Below, piece after piece: positions 15,745 to 24,471 of a DNA stretch of 29,864 nt. The stretch spans positions 1-29,864 of the forward strand of contig CAYSEX010000024.1 of the NCBI GenBank assembly GCA_964430305.1. The letters are read 5' to 3'. Numbering within the stretch: the first letter of the stretch is position 1; each line of letters starts with the position of its first letter. Source of the stretch: CAIZGX01 sp964430305. GTDB lineage: Bacteria; Bacteroidota; Bacteroidia; Flavobacteriales_D; Sanyastnellaceae. Position numbers and translations under genes: made by a program. The notes beneath the pieces are model-generated. The model worked only from the letters and a program-made list of their open reading frames with translations, was not told the DNA's origin and searched no databases.

Positions 15745-17137
15745 TGTAGTAACCTAAAATTTCAAGTATGTCTTTCGGTTTTTGTTCTGGAGCAAATTCC
15801 TTGAATTTGAATTTGCCTTTTGCGTCTTTTTCTATAAGAATGTGTCTTGGTTGTGGAATGAGGCAGTGATGAATGCCACCAAAACCGCCCAATGTTTCTT
15901 GGTAGGCCCCGGTATTGAAAAAGCCTATGAATTGGTCTTGATCAGGATAGTACTTGGGTAAATAAATAGCGTTGGTGTGCTGTTCACTGTTGTAATAGTC
16001 GTCACTATCACATGTTAAACCGCCGAGGAAAACGCGTTCATATACTTCATCCCAATTATTCAAGGGAAGCATTATGAATCGCTTGTTAATGGCCCATGTA
16101 TCTGGTAAGGTGGTCATGAAAGATGAATCAATCATATTCCACTTCTCACGGTCATTTTGTTCTTTCTGATACAGAATTTTATAAATAGATCCACCACTTT
16201 CACCCACAGTAAAAGAACCAAATTCAGTGTATATGTGTGGAACGGGAACACCAGCATCTTCACAAGCTAACTTAATCTGACGTAGAATTTCAGTGACCAT
16301 ATACTGGTAGTCATAGTCGTATGCAAGACTCGTTTTTATTGGAAATCCTCCGCCAATATTCAAGCTGTCCAATGTTGGACAAATTTCTCGAAGCTCGCAA
16401 TAAACCTTAAGACATTTTACCAATTCATTCCAATAGTATGCGTTGTCTTTGATGCCGCTATTGATGAAAAAGTGAAGCATTTTCAATTTTAAATTCGGGT
16501 CTTCTTGAATGACCTTCTTATAAAACTTCGTAATGTTTCGGTATCCTATTCCAAGACGTGAGGTGTAAAATTCAAATTTCGGTTCTTCCTCACTCGCAAT
16601 GCGAATTCCAATATTCAATGCCGAAGTTGCGCGTTCTTTAAATACATTCAACTCATATCCGTTGTCAATGACGGGAATGATATTTTCAAAACCACTTTCT
16701 TTTAGATCCAAAATGCGCTGCACGTATTCTTCTTTTTTGAAGCCATTGCAGACAATGGTTTGTGTTTTGTTGATTTTCTTGAGCGTATACAGTCTGCGAA
16801 TTAAATCAATATCATAAGCGGAAGAAGTTTCAAGATGTACATCGTTTTTTAAAACTTCTTCTAAGACATATCGGAAGTGCGAGCTTTTTGTGCAATAGCA
16901 GTAATGGTAATTTCCTTCGTAACCCACTTCTTGAATTCCTTTTGAAAACCATTCCTTCGCACGTTGAATATTTTCTGAGATTTTGGGTAAATAAGTAAAC
17001 TTCAAAGGTGATCCAAATTTTTTGACCAATTCCATCATGGGCACACCATGAAATTGAAGCTCATTTCCGTCCAATTGAAATTCTTCTTGTGGCCATTCAA
17101 ACGTTTGGTCAATTAGGTCTTTGTATTTGGTTTTCAT
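15737..17137 (-). CDS. speA: Arginine decarboxylase (fold type III, Bacteroidota short form)
   Basis: The 466-residue product is shorter than proteobacterial SpeA (about 650) but typical of Bacteroidota. It is a PLP-dependent alanine-racemase-like TIM barrel. Lys84 in YCYCTKSSH is the likely PLP lysine, LNIGGGFPIK is the phosphate-binding loop, and the late CDSDDYYN contains the conserved cysteine and aspartates near the active site. It would convert arginine to agmatine, the first step of putrescine synthesis through agmatine. No agmatinase or agmatine deiminase gene is in the window. The likely partner is the DHS-like gene at 10017. It lies between corA (63 bp upstream) and mscS (8-bp overlap). 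Confidence 0.92.
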   Translation of the reverse strand: MKTKYKDLIDQTFEWPQEEFQLDGNELQFHGVPMMELVKKFGSPLKFTYLPKISENIQRAKEWFSKGIQEVGYEGNYHYCYCTKSSHFRYVLEEVLKNDVHLETSSAYDIDLIRRLYTLKKINKTQTIVCNGFKKEEYVQRILDLKESGFENIIPVIDNGYELNVFKERATSALNIGIRIASEEEPKFEFYTSRLGIGYRNITKFYKKVIQEDPNLKLKMLHFFINSGIKDNAYYWNELVKCLKVYCELREICPTLDSLNIGGGFPIKTSLAYDYDYQYMVTEILRQIKLACEDAGVPVPHIYTEFGSFTVGESGGSIYKILYQKEQNDREKWNMIDSSFMTTLPDTWAINKRFIMLPLNNWDEVYERVFLGGLTCDSDDYYNSEQHTNAIYLPKYYPDQDQFIGFFNTGAYQETLGGFGGIHHCLIPQPRHILIEKDAKGKFKFKEFAPEQKPKDILEILGYYNE

Positions 17138-17200
17138 TCGTTAACGTACTCAAAAAAATGTTTTGCAATTTTAATTCAAACTAACCGAACATAGGCAGGT

Positions 17201-18244
17201 TTAGAGCCATTTCTTTCGAATTGAAAAAAAGAGCATTCCCACTGCAACGGCAAGCATAAGCATCCAAACGTAAACATAGCCATTTTCCCAATGTAACTCT
17301 GGCATATTCTCGAAGTTCATTCCATATACGCCAACAATGAAAGTCAATGGAACAAAAATGCTACTCACCACAGTAAGTGTGCGCATGGTGTCATTGGTTT
17401 TTTGACTCAAGTTACCGTGGTAAATGTCCATTAATGCATCTAACTCCTCATTTAAATTGTGAATATTATCTGTCTCGTGTAAAATGTGGTCATATAAATC
17501 ACGGAAGTATTTTGAGTTTTCTTGTGATAACTCATGTTGCATGCGTTTCACGGCTTCATTCAAGGGATCAAGATTGCGCTTATACTCACGAATGCGTTTT
17601 TTCAGGGAGAGCGCCAATTCAATAAAATTTCTTCGCGGTCGCTGTATAACTACCTTTTCTAAAATTTCTACTTCCTCCGTTAATCGAGCACCTAACGCCA
17701 TGTAATTATCAATCATGTTATCGAGTAAGAGATAGACCAAATACTCAGAGTTCTTTTTTCTCACCCGTCCACGATCATGTTCAATCCGCTCACGAATGTT
17801 TTGGAAGGTATCTGCACCAGTCTCTTGAAATAACACAACCACATTTTGTATCAATAAAATACTGAAGTGCTCAGGAGTCGGGAATCTTTTTTTAACCCCT
17901 GATGAAGCCTCTGGTTCAAGCATTTTTCCGCAAATGAATGTGCAGGTTTCGTCTAATTCCATTTTCGGACGACCTGTTGTATTCATGATATCTTCTAAAA
18001 GCAAATTGTGAATACCGAAGTGGTGACCAATTCCTTGAATTATTTGAGCATCGTGAACCCCCTGAACATTGATCCAATATACATCACCATCTTTTCTCGC
18101 TTCGGGTAGCTCAGAAATGGTAACATTCTCTTGGTGTGATGCTTCTTGATGATTAAATCTCCAAATGTCAATGGTGCACGGGTGTGATCGTTCCTGACCA
18201 ACGTATATGAGTGAACCAGGTTCCAACCCTGTTTTTAGAGTCAT
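17201..18244 (-). CDS. corA: Magnesium/cobalt transporter CorA
   Basis: The 347-residue protein has an N-terminal cytoplasmic alpha/beta domain, long helices rich in charge, and two C-terminal membrane segments. The diagnostic GMN motif lies at about residues 308-310 (VGVYGMNFENMPELHW), directly after the first membrane helix as in all CorA proteins. Homologues form pentamers that conduct Mg2+ or Co2+ inward. It is the first gene of the minus-strand unit corA-speA-mscS and is divergent from the Mpl-like ligase gene with a 63-bp gap. Confidence 0.95.
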   Translation of the reverse strand: MTLKTGLEPGSLIYVGQERSHPCTIDIWRFNHQEASHQENVTISELPEARKDGDVYWINVQGVHDAQIIQGIGHHFGIHNLLLEDIMNTTGRPKMELDETCTFICGKMLEPEASSGVKKRFPTPEHFSILLIQNVVVLFQETGADTFQNIRERIEHDRGRVRKKNSEYLVYLLLDNMIDNYMALGARLTEEVEILEKVVIQRPRRNFIELALSLKKRIREYKRNLDPLNEAVKRMQHELSQENSKYFRDLYDHILHETDNIHNLNEELDALMDIYHGNLSQKTNDTMRTLTVVSSIFVPLTFIVGVYGMNFENMPELHWENGYVYVWMLMLAVAVGMLFFSIRKKWL

Positions 18245-18307
18245 GCTTTTTTTTTTAGTGAATTTACACTCAACAGCGAATTATGAATAACATTTTAGTA
18301 GGAAATT

Positions 18308-19690
18308 ATGAATCAGACAATCCGTTCCGATTTTCGTGTTATGAATAAACAAGTTCATTTAATTGCCATTGGCGGAAGTGCCATGCACAATATGGCCATT
18401 GCTCTGCACAGAAAAGGATATGTTGTAACGGGTAGCGATGATGAGATTTTTGAACCCAGTAAGACACGATTATTAAATAACGGATTGCTTCCAACTGAAA
18501 TGGGATGGAATGATGAGCGTATTCACGCCGGTCTCGATGCTGTTATTGTGGGAATGCATGCTCGAAAAGACAATCCGGAACTTCTGAAAGCTCAAGCTTT
18601 GGGATTAAGAATTTACTCTTATCCTGAATATATTCACGAACAAGCGAAAGATAAAATAAGAGTAGTCATTGGTGGAAGTCACGGGAAAACAAGCATCACT
18701 AGTATGATTCTGCATGTGCTTGGTCAACTCAACATCAATGTAGATTACATGGTGGGTGCACAACTGCAAGGATTCGACTGTATGGTGAAATTTACGGAAG
18801 AAGCGAAAATTGCCATCATTGAAGGCGATGAGTACTTGTCTTCACCTACTGATCTTCGACCTAAATTTCATCTGTATGCACCCACAATTGCCGTAATTAG
18901 CGGTATAGCTTGGGATCATATCAATGTATTTCCAACTTTTGAAACCTATGTAGATCAATTTAAAATCTTCACAGATAAGATCGTTTCAGAAGGAACTTTA
19001 ATCTATTGCGAACTGGATACAGAAGTGAAAAATGTGGCGCTTCAATCTCGCGCTGATATTGAAAAAATAGCTTACGGAATTTTCCCGAATCAGGTTGAAA
19101 ATGGCATTACTTCTTTGATCTATGAAAATGGCTGTTATCCGTTAGAAATTTTTGGAGATCACAATTTACAGAATGTCAATGCAGCTTTTAAAGTATGTAA
19201 AAAATTGGGTGTGTCAGAACTGGATTTCATTGAGTGCATTCAGTCTTTTACCGGAGCTTCGAAACGTTTGGAATTGGTTAAGAAAACAGATGATTCGGCG
19301 TGCTATAAAGATTTTGCACACGCACCTTCCAAGTTGAAGGCAACAACCCAAGCGTTGAAGGCTCAGTTTCCAAATAGAAAGCTCATTGCATGTATGGAGT
19401 TGCATACTTTCTCGAGTTTGAATAAAGATTTTTTGAATCAATATGCTGGCGCCATGGACGCAGCAGATGAGGCAATTGTCTATTTCAATGAACACACGCT
19501 TCAACACAAAAAACTTCCCCCCATTGCTGCTTCGGAGGTACAGGCTGCATTCGGATCAGACAAGGTTAAGGTCATAACAAATACCAATGAACTACTTCAT
19601 TTCCTGAAGTCGAAATCGTATGAAAACACCAATTTACTCATGATGTCTTCAGGCAATTTTGATGGTATTCAGTTTCAAGAATTGATGTAG
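18308..19690 (+). CDS. mpl: Mpl-like UDP-N-acetylmuramate:tripeptide ligase (Mur ligase family)
   Basis: The protein opens with an N-terminal MurC-like nucleotide-binding domain (HLIAIGGSAMHNMAIALH), followed by the ATP P-loop VIGGSHGKTSITSM and the central-domain motif EGDEYLSSPTDLRPKF. The C-terminal domain carries KDFAHAPSKLKATT. Mpl ligates recycled L-Ala-gamma-D-Glu-meso-DAP to UDP-MurNAc in cytoplasmic peptidoglycan recycling. The ATG at 18308 has a plausible AGGAA upstream; the family's usual N-terminus fits the ATG at 18341 (449 residues) better, so the start is uncertain. It ends 4 bp before the convergent ZIP gene. Confidence 0.88.
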   Translation: MNQTIRSDFRVMNKQVHLIAIGGSAMHNMAIALHRKGYVVTGSDDEIFEPSKTRLLNNGLLPTEMGWNDERIHAGLDAVIVGMHARKDNPELLKAQALGLRIYSYPEYIHEQAKDKIRVVIGGSHGKTSITSMILHVLGQLNINVDYMVGAQLQGFDCMVKFTEEAKIAIIEGDEYLSSPTDLRPKFHLYAPTIAVISGIAWDHINVFPTFETYVDQFKIFTDKIVSEGTLIYCELDTEVKNVALQSRADIEKIAYGIFPNQVENGITSLIYENGCYPLEIFGDHNLQNVNAAFKVCKKLGVSELDFIECIQSFTGASKRLELVKKTDDSACYKDFAHAPSKLKATTQALKAQFPNRKLIACMELHTFSSLNKDFLNQYAGAMDAADEAIVYFNEHTLQHKKLPPIAASEVQAAFGSDKVKVITNTNELLHFLKSKSYENTNLLMMSSGNFDGIQFQELM

Positions 19691-19694
19691 GAAG

Positions 19695-20537
19695 TTATCC
19701 AAGTCCAACGTCAAGTAGCATCATAACAATGAATCCGGCTATGAGACCCAATGTAGCAACATCGGTATACTTGTCTTGTTGTGTTTCAGGAATTACCTCT
19801 TCAACAACTACATAGATCATGGCTCCTGCGGCAAAGGCAAGGGCATAAGGTAAAAACGCAGTCATAGAAAGCACGGCAAGAGCACCAATTACTCCAGCTA
19901 AGGGTTCTACAATTGCGCTGAGTTGACCATACCAAAAACTTTTTTTACGTGACAGCCCCATTCGTCGAAGGGGAAAAGAAACGGCGATGCCTTCCGGGAA
20001 ATTTTGTAGGCCAATTCCAATAGCCAATGCAATGGCACCACCAATACTTGCTTCCGGAATTCCTGCTGCTACACCACCAAACAATACACCTACCGCAAGT
20101 CCTTCGGGAATGTTGTGTAACGTAATTGCCAAAACCAAGAGAATGGTTTTATTCCATTTGGTTTGCACACCTTCTGTTTTTTCTTGCGGGAAATTGATGT
20201 GCAAATGCGGAAGAAATTTGTCTAAGGCAAAAAGGAATAATGCACCGCATGCAAAACCAATGGCGGCTGGAAATGCTTTTACAAAGCCTTCTCCGGGACT
20301 CATTTCTATCGCAGGAGAAAGCAAAGACCAAAAGCTCGCAGCAATCATAACCCCTCCGGTGAAGCCTAACATACCGTCAAGCGCCCGTCTATTCAAATCT
20401 TTCACCACAAAGACCAAAGCGGCCCCCGCAGCAGTCACAAGCCATGTGAAGGTTGTAGCTATAAGCGCAGCAAAAACATGTCCGTAGGTCGGATGCACGG
20501 AATATAAATTTTCAAAGAATTGAACAATGCTTTGCAT
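19695..20537 (-). CDS. ZIP family divalent metal transporter (GufA-like)
   Basis: The 280-residue protein has about eight membrane helices. The paired ZIP signatures are HNIPEGLAVGVLF and QNFPEGIAVSFPL, which hold the binuclear metal site. Gln in place of the first His in the second motif is usual for the GufA subgroup. A short loop HLHINFPQEK may bind metal. ZIP proteins move Zn2+ and other divalent cations into the cytoplasm. It lies 13 bp downstream of the helical-repeat gene on the same strand. Confidence 0.9.
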   Translation of the reverse strand: MQSIVQFFENLYSVHPTYGHVFAALIATTFTWLVTAAGAALVFVVKDLNRRALDGMLGFTGGVMIAASFWSLLSPAIEMSPGEGFVKAFPAAIGFACGALFLFALDKFLPHLHINFPQEKTEGVQTKWNKTILLVLAITLHNIPEGLAVGVLFGGVAAGIPEASIGGAIALAIGIGLQNFPEGIAVSFPLRRMGLSRKKSFWYGQLSAIVEPLAGVIGALAVLSMTAFLPYALAFAAGAMIYVVVEEVIPETQQDKYTDVATLGLIAGFIVMMLLDVGLG

Positions 20538-20550
20538 AAATCAAAGGTAG

Positions 20551-21981
20551 TTACAAACGTTGTAAACTCTTCCCTTCAGCCCAATCCAAAAAGTTGAAGT
20601 ATTGAAAGAAGCGCGGGTCTGTTTGTTTAATGAGTCGCAACTCATGTGCAAGCCAGGTCCAAGGATTATTTGCTCCTATGGATTTTCTTTTCTTTAATAG
20701 TTCATTGACAAATTGAAGTAATTTTTTCTCAGGTTCAAATTCACGTTGTCTGGTTTGAAGAAAACGTTGAACGTTTCGCAGCGCATAGGGAATGAAGCGT
20801 TCATTTTTTAATTCAATTTGAATGACCAGGTAAAACAATTGAGAAATACTCAATAAATGAAGACCTTCCTCTTGCGGAAAATCTTGGATAATGCGATACG
20901 TGAATTTTTCAGCCAATTTGAATTCACCTTTTGAAAATGCCACTACGGCTGATTGGAATAGCAAGTGAGCACCGCGAATATGTGATAGTTCAAATTGCAA
21001 CAACTGATTTTCATTCCAATCTTGAATAGCGTTCCATGCGCGGTCTGTTAAATTCAATTGAATACAAACCGTTAAAAAACTGCTCGCATATAACATGAAG
21101 TTTCCCGCTTTCTCCAAGTGTTCTAATGTTTCATAGGCGTCGTTAATCAATTCCAACTGAGCTTGAAGTACAGCTTTATTGGCCAGTGTAGTGGCATAAA
21201 TTCGCTCTTTGGAATCTGCTGGTAAAAGAGATAAGATACCATTCAATTCTTCAAGTGCGGCCAATCTATTTCCCATTTCCAAATAAATTAACCCTTGAAC
21301 TTGATGTTTCTTAATAGTAGCTTCTGTAGAATCTGTGAGAGCATTCTGAATGGCATATTGAATTTTTTCAATTTTCTCTAAAGCCGCAGAGTTTCGGGCT
21401 TGTCCGTTGTGAAAATGCTCGTTCATCATTTCCGCTTTATGCAGACCCACGGCATTGATTTGCGATAACAGTTGCAAATGTTTTTCGCGTTTGATCTCGA
21501 GGTTGAACAAAAGCGTTTGACGTTCATTTTGCATGACAGCCAAAAGATCAATGCATTTTTCTTCTAGACGAAAAAGTTCTGGAAGTAAATGAATGATTTC
21601 ATTTTTTTCAGCCAATTTGTAGGCGGAATGCAAGAGTTTGTGAGCTTGATCTGCGAGATCACGTTTTAAAAGAATATCAATACTCTGAATAAGTCTATAT
21701 AATTCAGCATTGGGGTCAGACTTCGCATGGAAAGATGCCAGTGATTTCAATAACACATGGTACAGTCTATTTTTAGATAGTGACAAGGTGTTTTCAATTC
21801 CAGTACCTTCCAAAGCTTCAATTAATTTTTGCTCGTTGTATTGTGTCTGTTTTTCAATTGCATCAAATAACACACGGTGATTGCCTTCTTCTTGGTGCGG
21901 TTGTAATTTGAAATAACGCTTCTCAGATTTACTCATGCTTTGTATGAGTATGAACAATTGGTCAGATGCTACGTTTCCCAT
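20551..21981 (-). CDS. Conserved Bacteroidota helical-repeat (TPR-like) protein of unknown function
   Basis: The 476-residue protein is almost all alpha-helical, with degenerate tetratricopeptide-like helix pairs through the middle (for example IYLEMGNRLAALEELNGILS and AFSKGEFKLAEKFTYRII). The N-terminus carries LILIQSMSKSEKRYFK-like sequence (LFILIQSMSKSEKRYFKL), a pattern I associate with a family found in Bacteroidota. No signal peptide or catalytic motif is visible. A cytoplasmic scaffold role is only inference. It is upstream of the ZIP gene in a likely two-gene unit and divergent from porZ. Confidence 0.72.
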   Translation of the reverse strand: MGNVASDQLFILIQSMSKSEKRYFKLQPHQEEGNHRVLFDAIEKQTQYNEQKLIEALEGTGIENTLSLSKNRLYHVLLKSLASFHAKSDPNAELYRLIQSIDILLKRDLADQAHKLLHSAYKLAEKNEIIHLLPELFRLEEKCIDLLAVMQNERQTLLFNLEIKREKHLQLLSQINAVGLHKAEMMNEHFHNGQARNSAALEKIEKIQYAIQNALTDSTEATIKKHQVQGLIYLEMGNRLAALEELNGILSLLPADSKERIYATTLANKAVLQAQLELINDAYETLEHLEKAGNFMLYASSFLTVCIQLNLTDRAWNAIQDWNENQLLQFELSHIRGAHLLFQSAVVAFSKGEFKLAEKFTYRIIQDFPQEEGLHLLSISQLFYLVIQIELKNERFIPYALRNVQRFLQTRQREFEPEKKLLQFVNELLKKRKSIGANNPWTWLAHELRLIKQTDPRFFQYFNFLDWAEGKSLQRL

Positions 21982-22143
21982 GGCTTTCGGATTTAGTTAT
22001 TGGAATTTCGTTTTTTAATTTCATTTTTTTTAATGAATTCCATTTTCGGTTGCGGATTGATGAGAAGCGGTTGATGCAATGTCTTGTTTGGAAAATACAA
22101 TATACCTGCTTATTGTTCGTTGTGGAGTGCGTATTTTTATCCC
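21982..22143. other. Spacer between the helical-repeat gene and porZ
   Basis: At 162 bp this is the longest gap in the window. It is rich in T-tracts (22012-22030) and must hold promoters for both divergent genes. TATTTTTA at 22131-22138 is close to the Bacteroidota -7 element TAnnTTTG, but it lies only 5 bp from the porZ start. No RNA gene or clear hairpin is seen. Confidence 0.4.
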
Positions 22144-24471
22144 ATGCGAAATTTCATTGTAGGCGTCATACTTGTATTGCTCTCCGTTCACCAAGCTATT
22201 GGTCAATACAGTGTTGGAACATGGCGTGATCATTTGCCTTATGGTCATGTTGTAGATGTTTGTTTCGACCACGAACGAACAGTATACGGAGCAACACCCT
22301 TTGGCGTCTTCACCTATGAGCCCACCACCGGCGAAATTGAACGATGGAATAAAATCAATCGACTTTCAGATGTGGATATTACATCTATGGAATTTAATGA
22401 TCCAGTAGACGCCGTGGTTGTTGGATATAGAAACGGAAATGTGGACTTTCTTTTTCGAGACAGAACCATTAATTTACCAGATATTAAACTGAGCAACTTA
22501 GTTGGTGACAAAGCGGTTTACGACGTTTTTTCATATGGCGATTTGGTTTACCTCAGTTGCGGTTTTGGAGTGGTTGTCATTGACCCCTTCGCATTAGAAG
22601 TTAAATCAACCTATTTCCTTGGAGCCAATGGCCAGCAAGACAAAATCAATGATGTTTTCGTCATGAATAATGAAATTTATGTGGTTGGAAGTGAAGACGT
22701 GAAAAAGGCCAATGTCAATGATCCGTTCCTTGCAAATTTTCAGAATTGGACTACCGTTACGGATTGGCAAGGTACGGGCCGTGTTGTAGATGCTGAATAT
22801 TTTCAAGAGAGCCTTTTCGTGCATTATGAAACAGATACCAATGATGTCATTTGGCGTTATGACTTAACAAGTGGCTCATGGAGTGTCTTCGCTGAATTTC
22901 AAACCATGCGATACAAGCGCTTGTGGAGCAATGAGAATTATCTGTGTATACCCGGCGAATGGGCCATTCAGGTGTATGATGCGTTGCTTTATGAGGCCAT
23001 GAATACGTCAACTTTAGACGGCGGTGAACTGGTTCCGAACATGGTTGTTCGCGATAAAAACAACACCCTATGGGTGGCTGACAAAAACAGAGGACTTGTT
23101 GCAAAAAAAGCGAACGGAGAGGAGTTTACAGTTAAACCCGAGGGGCCAGCAAGTGCCGAGGTACGAAGAATGACAGCCTATGATAATAATTTGTGGGTGG
23201 CTCATGGAGGACTTTTTCCATACGGCGGAAATTTTTGGAGGCAAGGAATTGTCTCAGGTCGTGTTGGTGAAAGTTGGACTGAAAAATCATTTTCAGGAGT
23301 GAATCAAACCCCCGGAGTCTCAGATGTTGTATCAGTGGCCATTGATCCATTAGACAATACACATGTGAACTTTGGTTCTTGGGAAGAAGGGCTAATAGAT
23401 TACAAATTGAACGGTTCAGTTTCTATTTTCAATGTGGAAACGAATAATAGCACCTTGGAAGGAAGTGGATTTGCATGGGCTCCTGGTTGGACAGGTGTTG
23501 GAGGAATGGCCTACGATGAACAGGGCATTTTGTGGTTTACGAACAGCTACGCGAATAAGCCCCTGCAGGCTATGGATCGAGCAGGAAATTTTTATTCTTT
23601 TGGATTTAATTCTTTTCTAACGAATGATGATTGGTTAACAGATGTTGTGGCGTCACGTGAAGGTTATCTTTTCGCTATTGTTAGTGGAAGAGGAATTTTA
23701 GCTTTTGATGACAATGGCACTGTGAGTAACACCAGTGATGACAATTACAGACTACTCTCTGAAGCGGATGGGTCAGGCGGTTTAGCTTCAAAAGATGTTC
23801 TTTGTATGATTGAAGATTTAGATGGGGAGTTGTGGGTTGGAACAGTGCAAGGGCTTTCTATATTTTATTCGCAGAGTAGTTTGTTTTCAGATGACCCACT
23901 AGACGCCGAACCTATACTCATTACGCAAGACGGAAATGTACAGGAGTTATTGGGAACAGAATCCATTACAGCTATTGAGATTGATGGAGGAAATAGAAAA
24001 TGGGTTGGCACAAAAAGCAGCGGAGTATTTCTGTTTAGCGCAGATGGCCTGCAGCAACTAGCGCACTATACCGCCGAGAATAGCCCACTTCTTTCAAATT
24101 CAATCTCAGACATTGCAATAAATCATTCGAACGGAGAAGTATATATTGCCACTGAAAGTGGTATGCTCTCTTATTTTTCAACAGCCACAAACTTTGACCA
24201 AGCAATGGAAGGTGTTCGTGTGTTCCCTAATCCTGTTGAACCTAACTATGACGGAAATATTACAGTGGATGGTTTGGCTTATAACTCAACTATTCGAATT
24301 ACCGATACTGCTGGAAATGTGGTGTATCAAGGAACTAGTCAAGGAGGAAGAGCATTTTGGAATGGTAAAGACGCAGCGGGCAATAGACCAGCTTCAGGAA
24401 TATACTATGTCTTTTGCTCAAATCCAGACGGAAAGAAAACTGAGGTCTTACAATTTACCTTTATTCACTAA
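22144..24471 (+). CDS. porZ: Type IX secretion system protein PorZ
   Basis: The ATG at 22144 gives a 775-residue protein with a signal peptide (MRNFIVGVILVLLSVHQAIG); an upstream in-frame TTG is unlikely. The mature N-terminus YSVGTWRDHLPYGHV is the PorZ beta-propeller signature. Further propeller blades follow, for example LWVADKNRGLV and LWVGTVQGLSIFY. The C-terminus (VFPNPVEPNYDGNI, then WNGKDAAGNRPASGIYYV) is the sorting-domain-like end typical of PorZ. In Porphyromonas, PorZ belongs to the outer-membrane attachment complex with PorU, PorV and PorQ and delivers A-LPS for anchoring cargo. It stands alone, with other T9SS genes elsewhere. Confidence 0.88.
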   Translation: MRNFIVGVILVLLSVHQAIGQYSVGTWRDHLPYGHVVDVCFDHERTVYGATPFGVFTYEPTTGEIERWNKINRLSDVDITSMEFNDPVDAVVVGYRNGNVDFLFRDRTINLPDIKLSNLVGDKAVYDVFSYGDLVYLSCGFGVVVIDPFALEVKSTYFLGANGQQDKINDVFVMNNEIYVVGSEDVKKANVNDPFLANFQNWTTVTDWQGTGRVVDAEYFQESLFVHYETDTNDVIWRYDLTSGSWSVFAEFQTMRYKRLWSNENYLCIPGEWAIQVYDALLYEAMNTSTLDGGELVPNMVVRDKNNTLWVADKNRGLVAKKANGEEFTVKPEGPASAEVRRMTAYDNNLWVAHGGLFPYGGNFWRQGIVSGRVGESWTEKSFSGVNQTPGVSDVVSVAIDPLDNTHVNFGSWEEGLIDYKLNGSVSIFNVETNNSTLEGSGFAWAPGWTGVGGMAYDEQGILWFTNSYANKPLQAMDRAGNFYSFGFNSFLTNDDWLTDVVASREGYLFAIVSGRGILAFDDNGTVSNTSDDNYRLLSEADGSGGLASKDVLCMIEDLDGELWVGTVQGLSIFYSQSSLFSDDPLDAEPILITQDGNVQELLGTESITAIEIDGGNRKWVGTKSSGVFLFSADGLQQLAHYTAENSPLLSNSISDIAINHSNGEVYIATESGMLSYFSTATNFDQAMEGVRVFPNPVEPNYDGNITVDGLAYNSTIRITDTAGNVVYQGTSQGGRAFWNGKDAAGNRPASGIYYVFCSNPDGKKTEVLQFTFIH

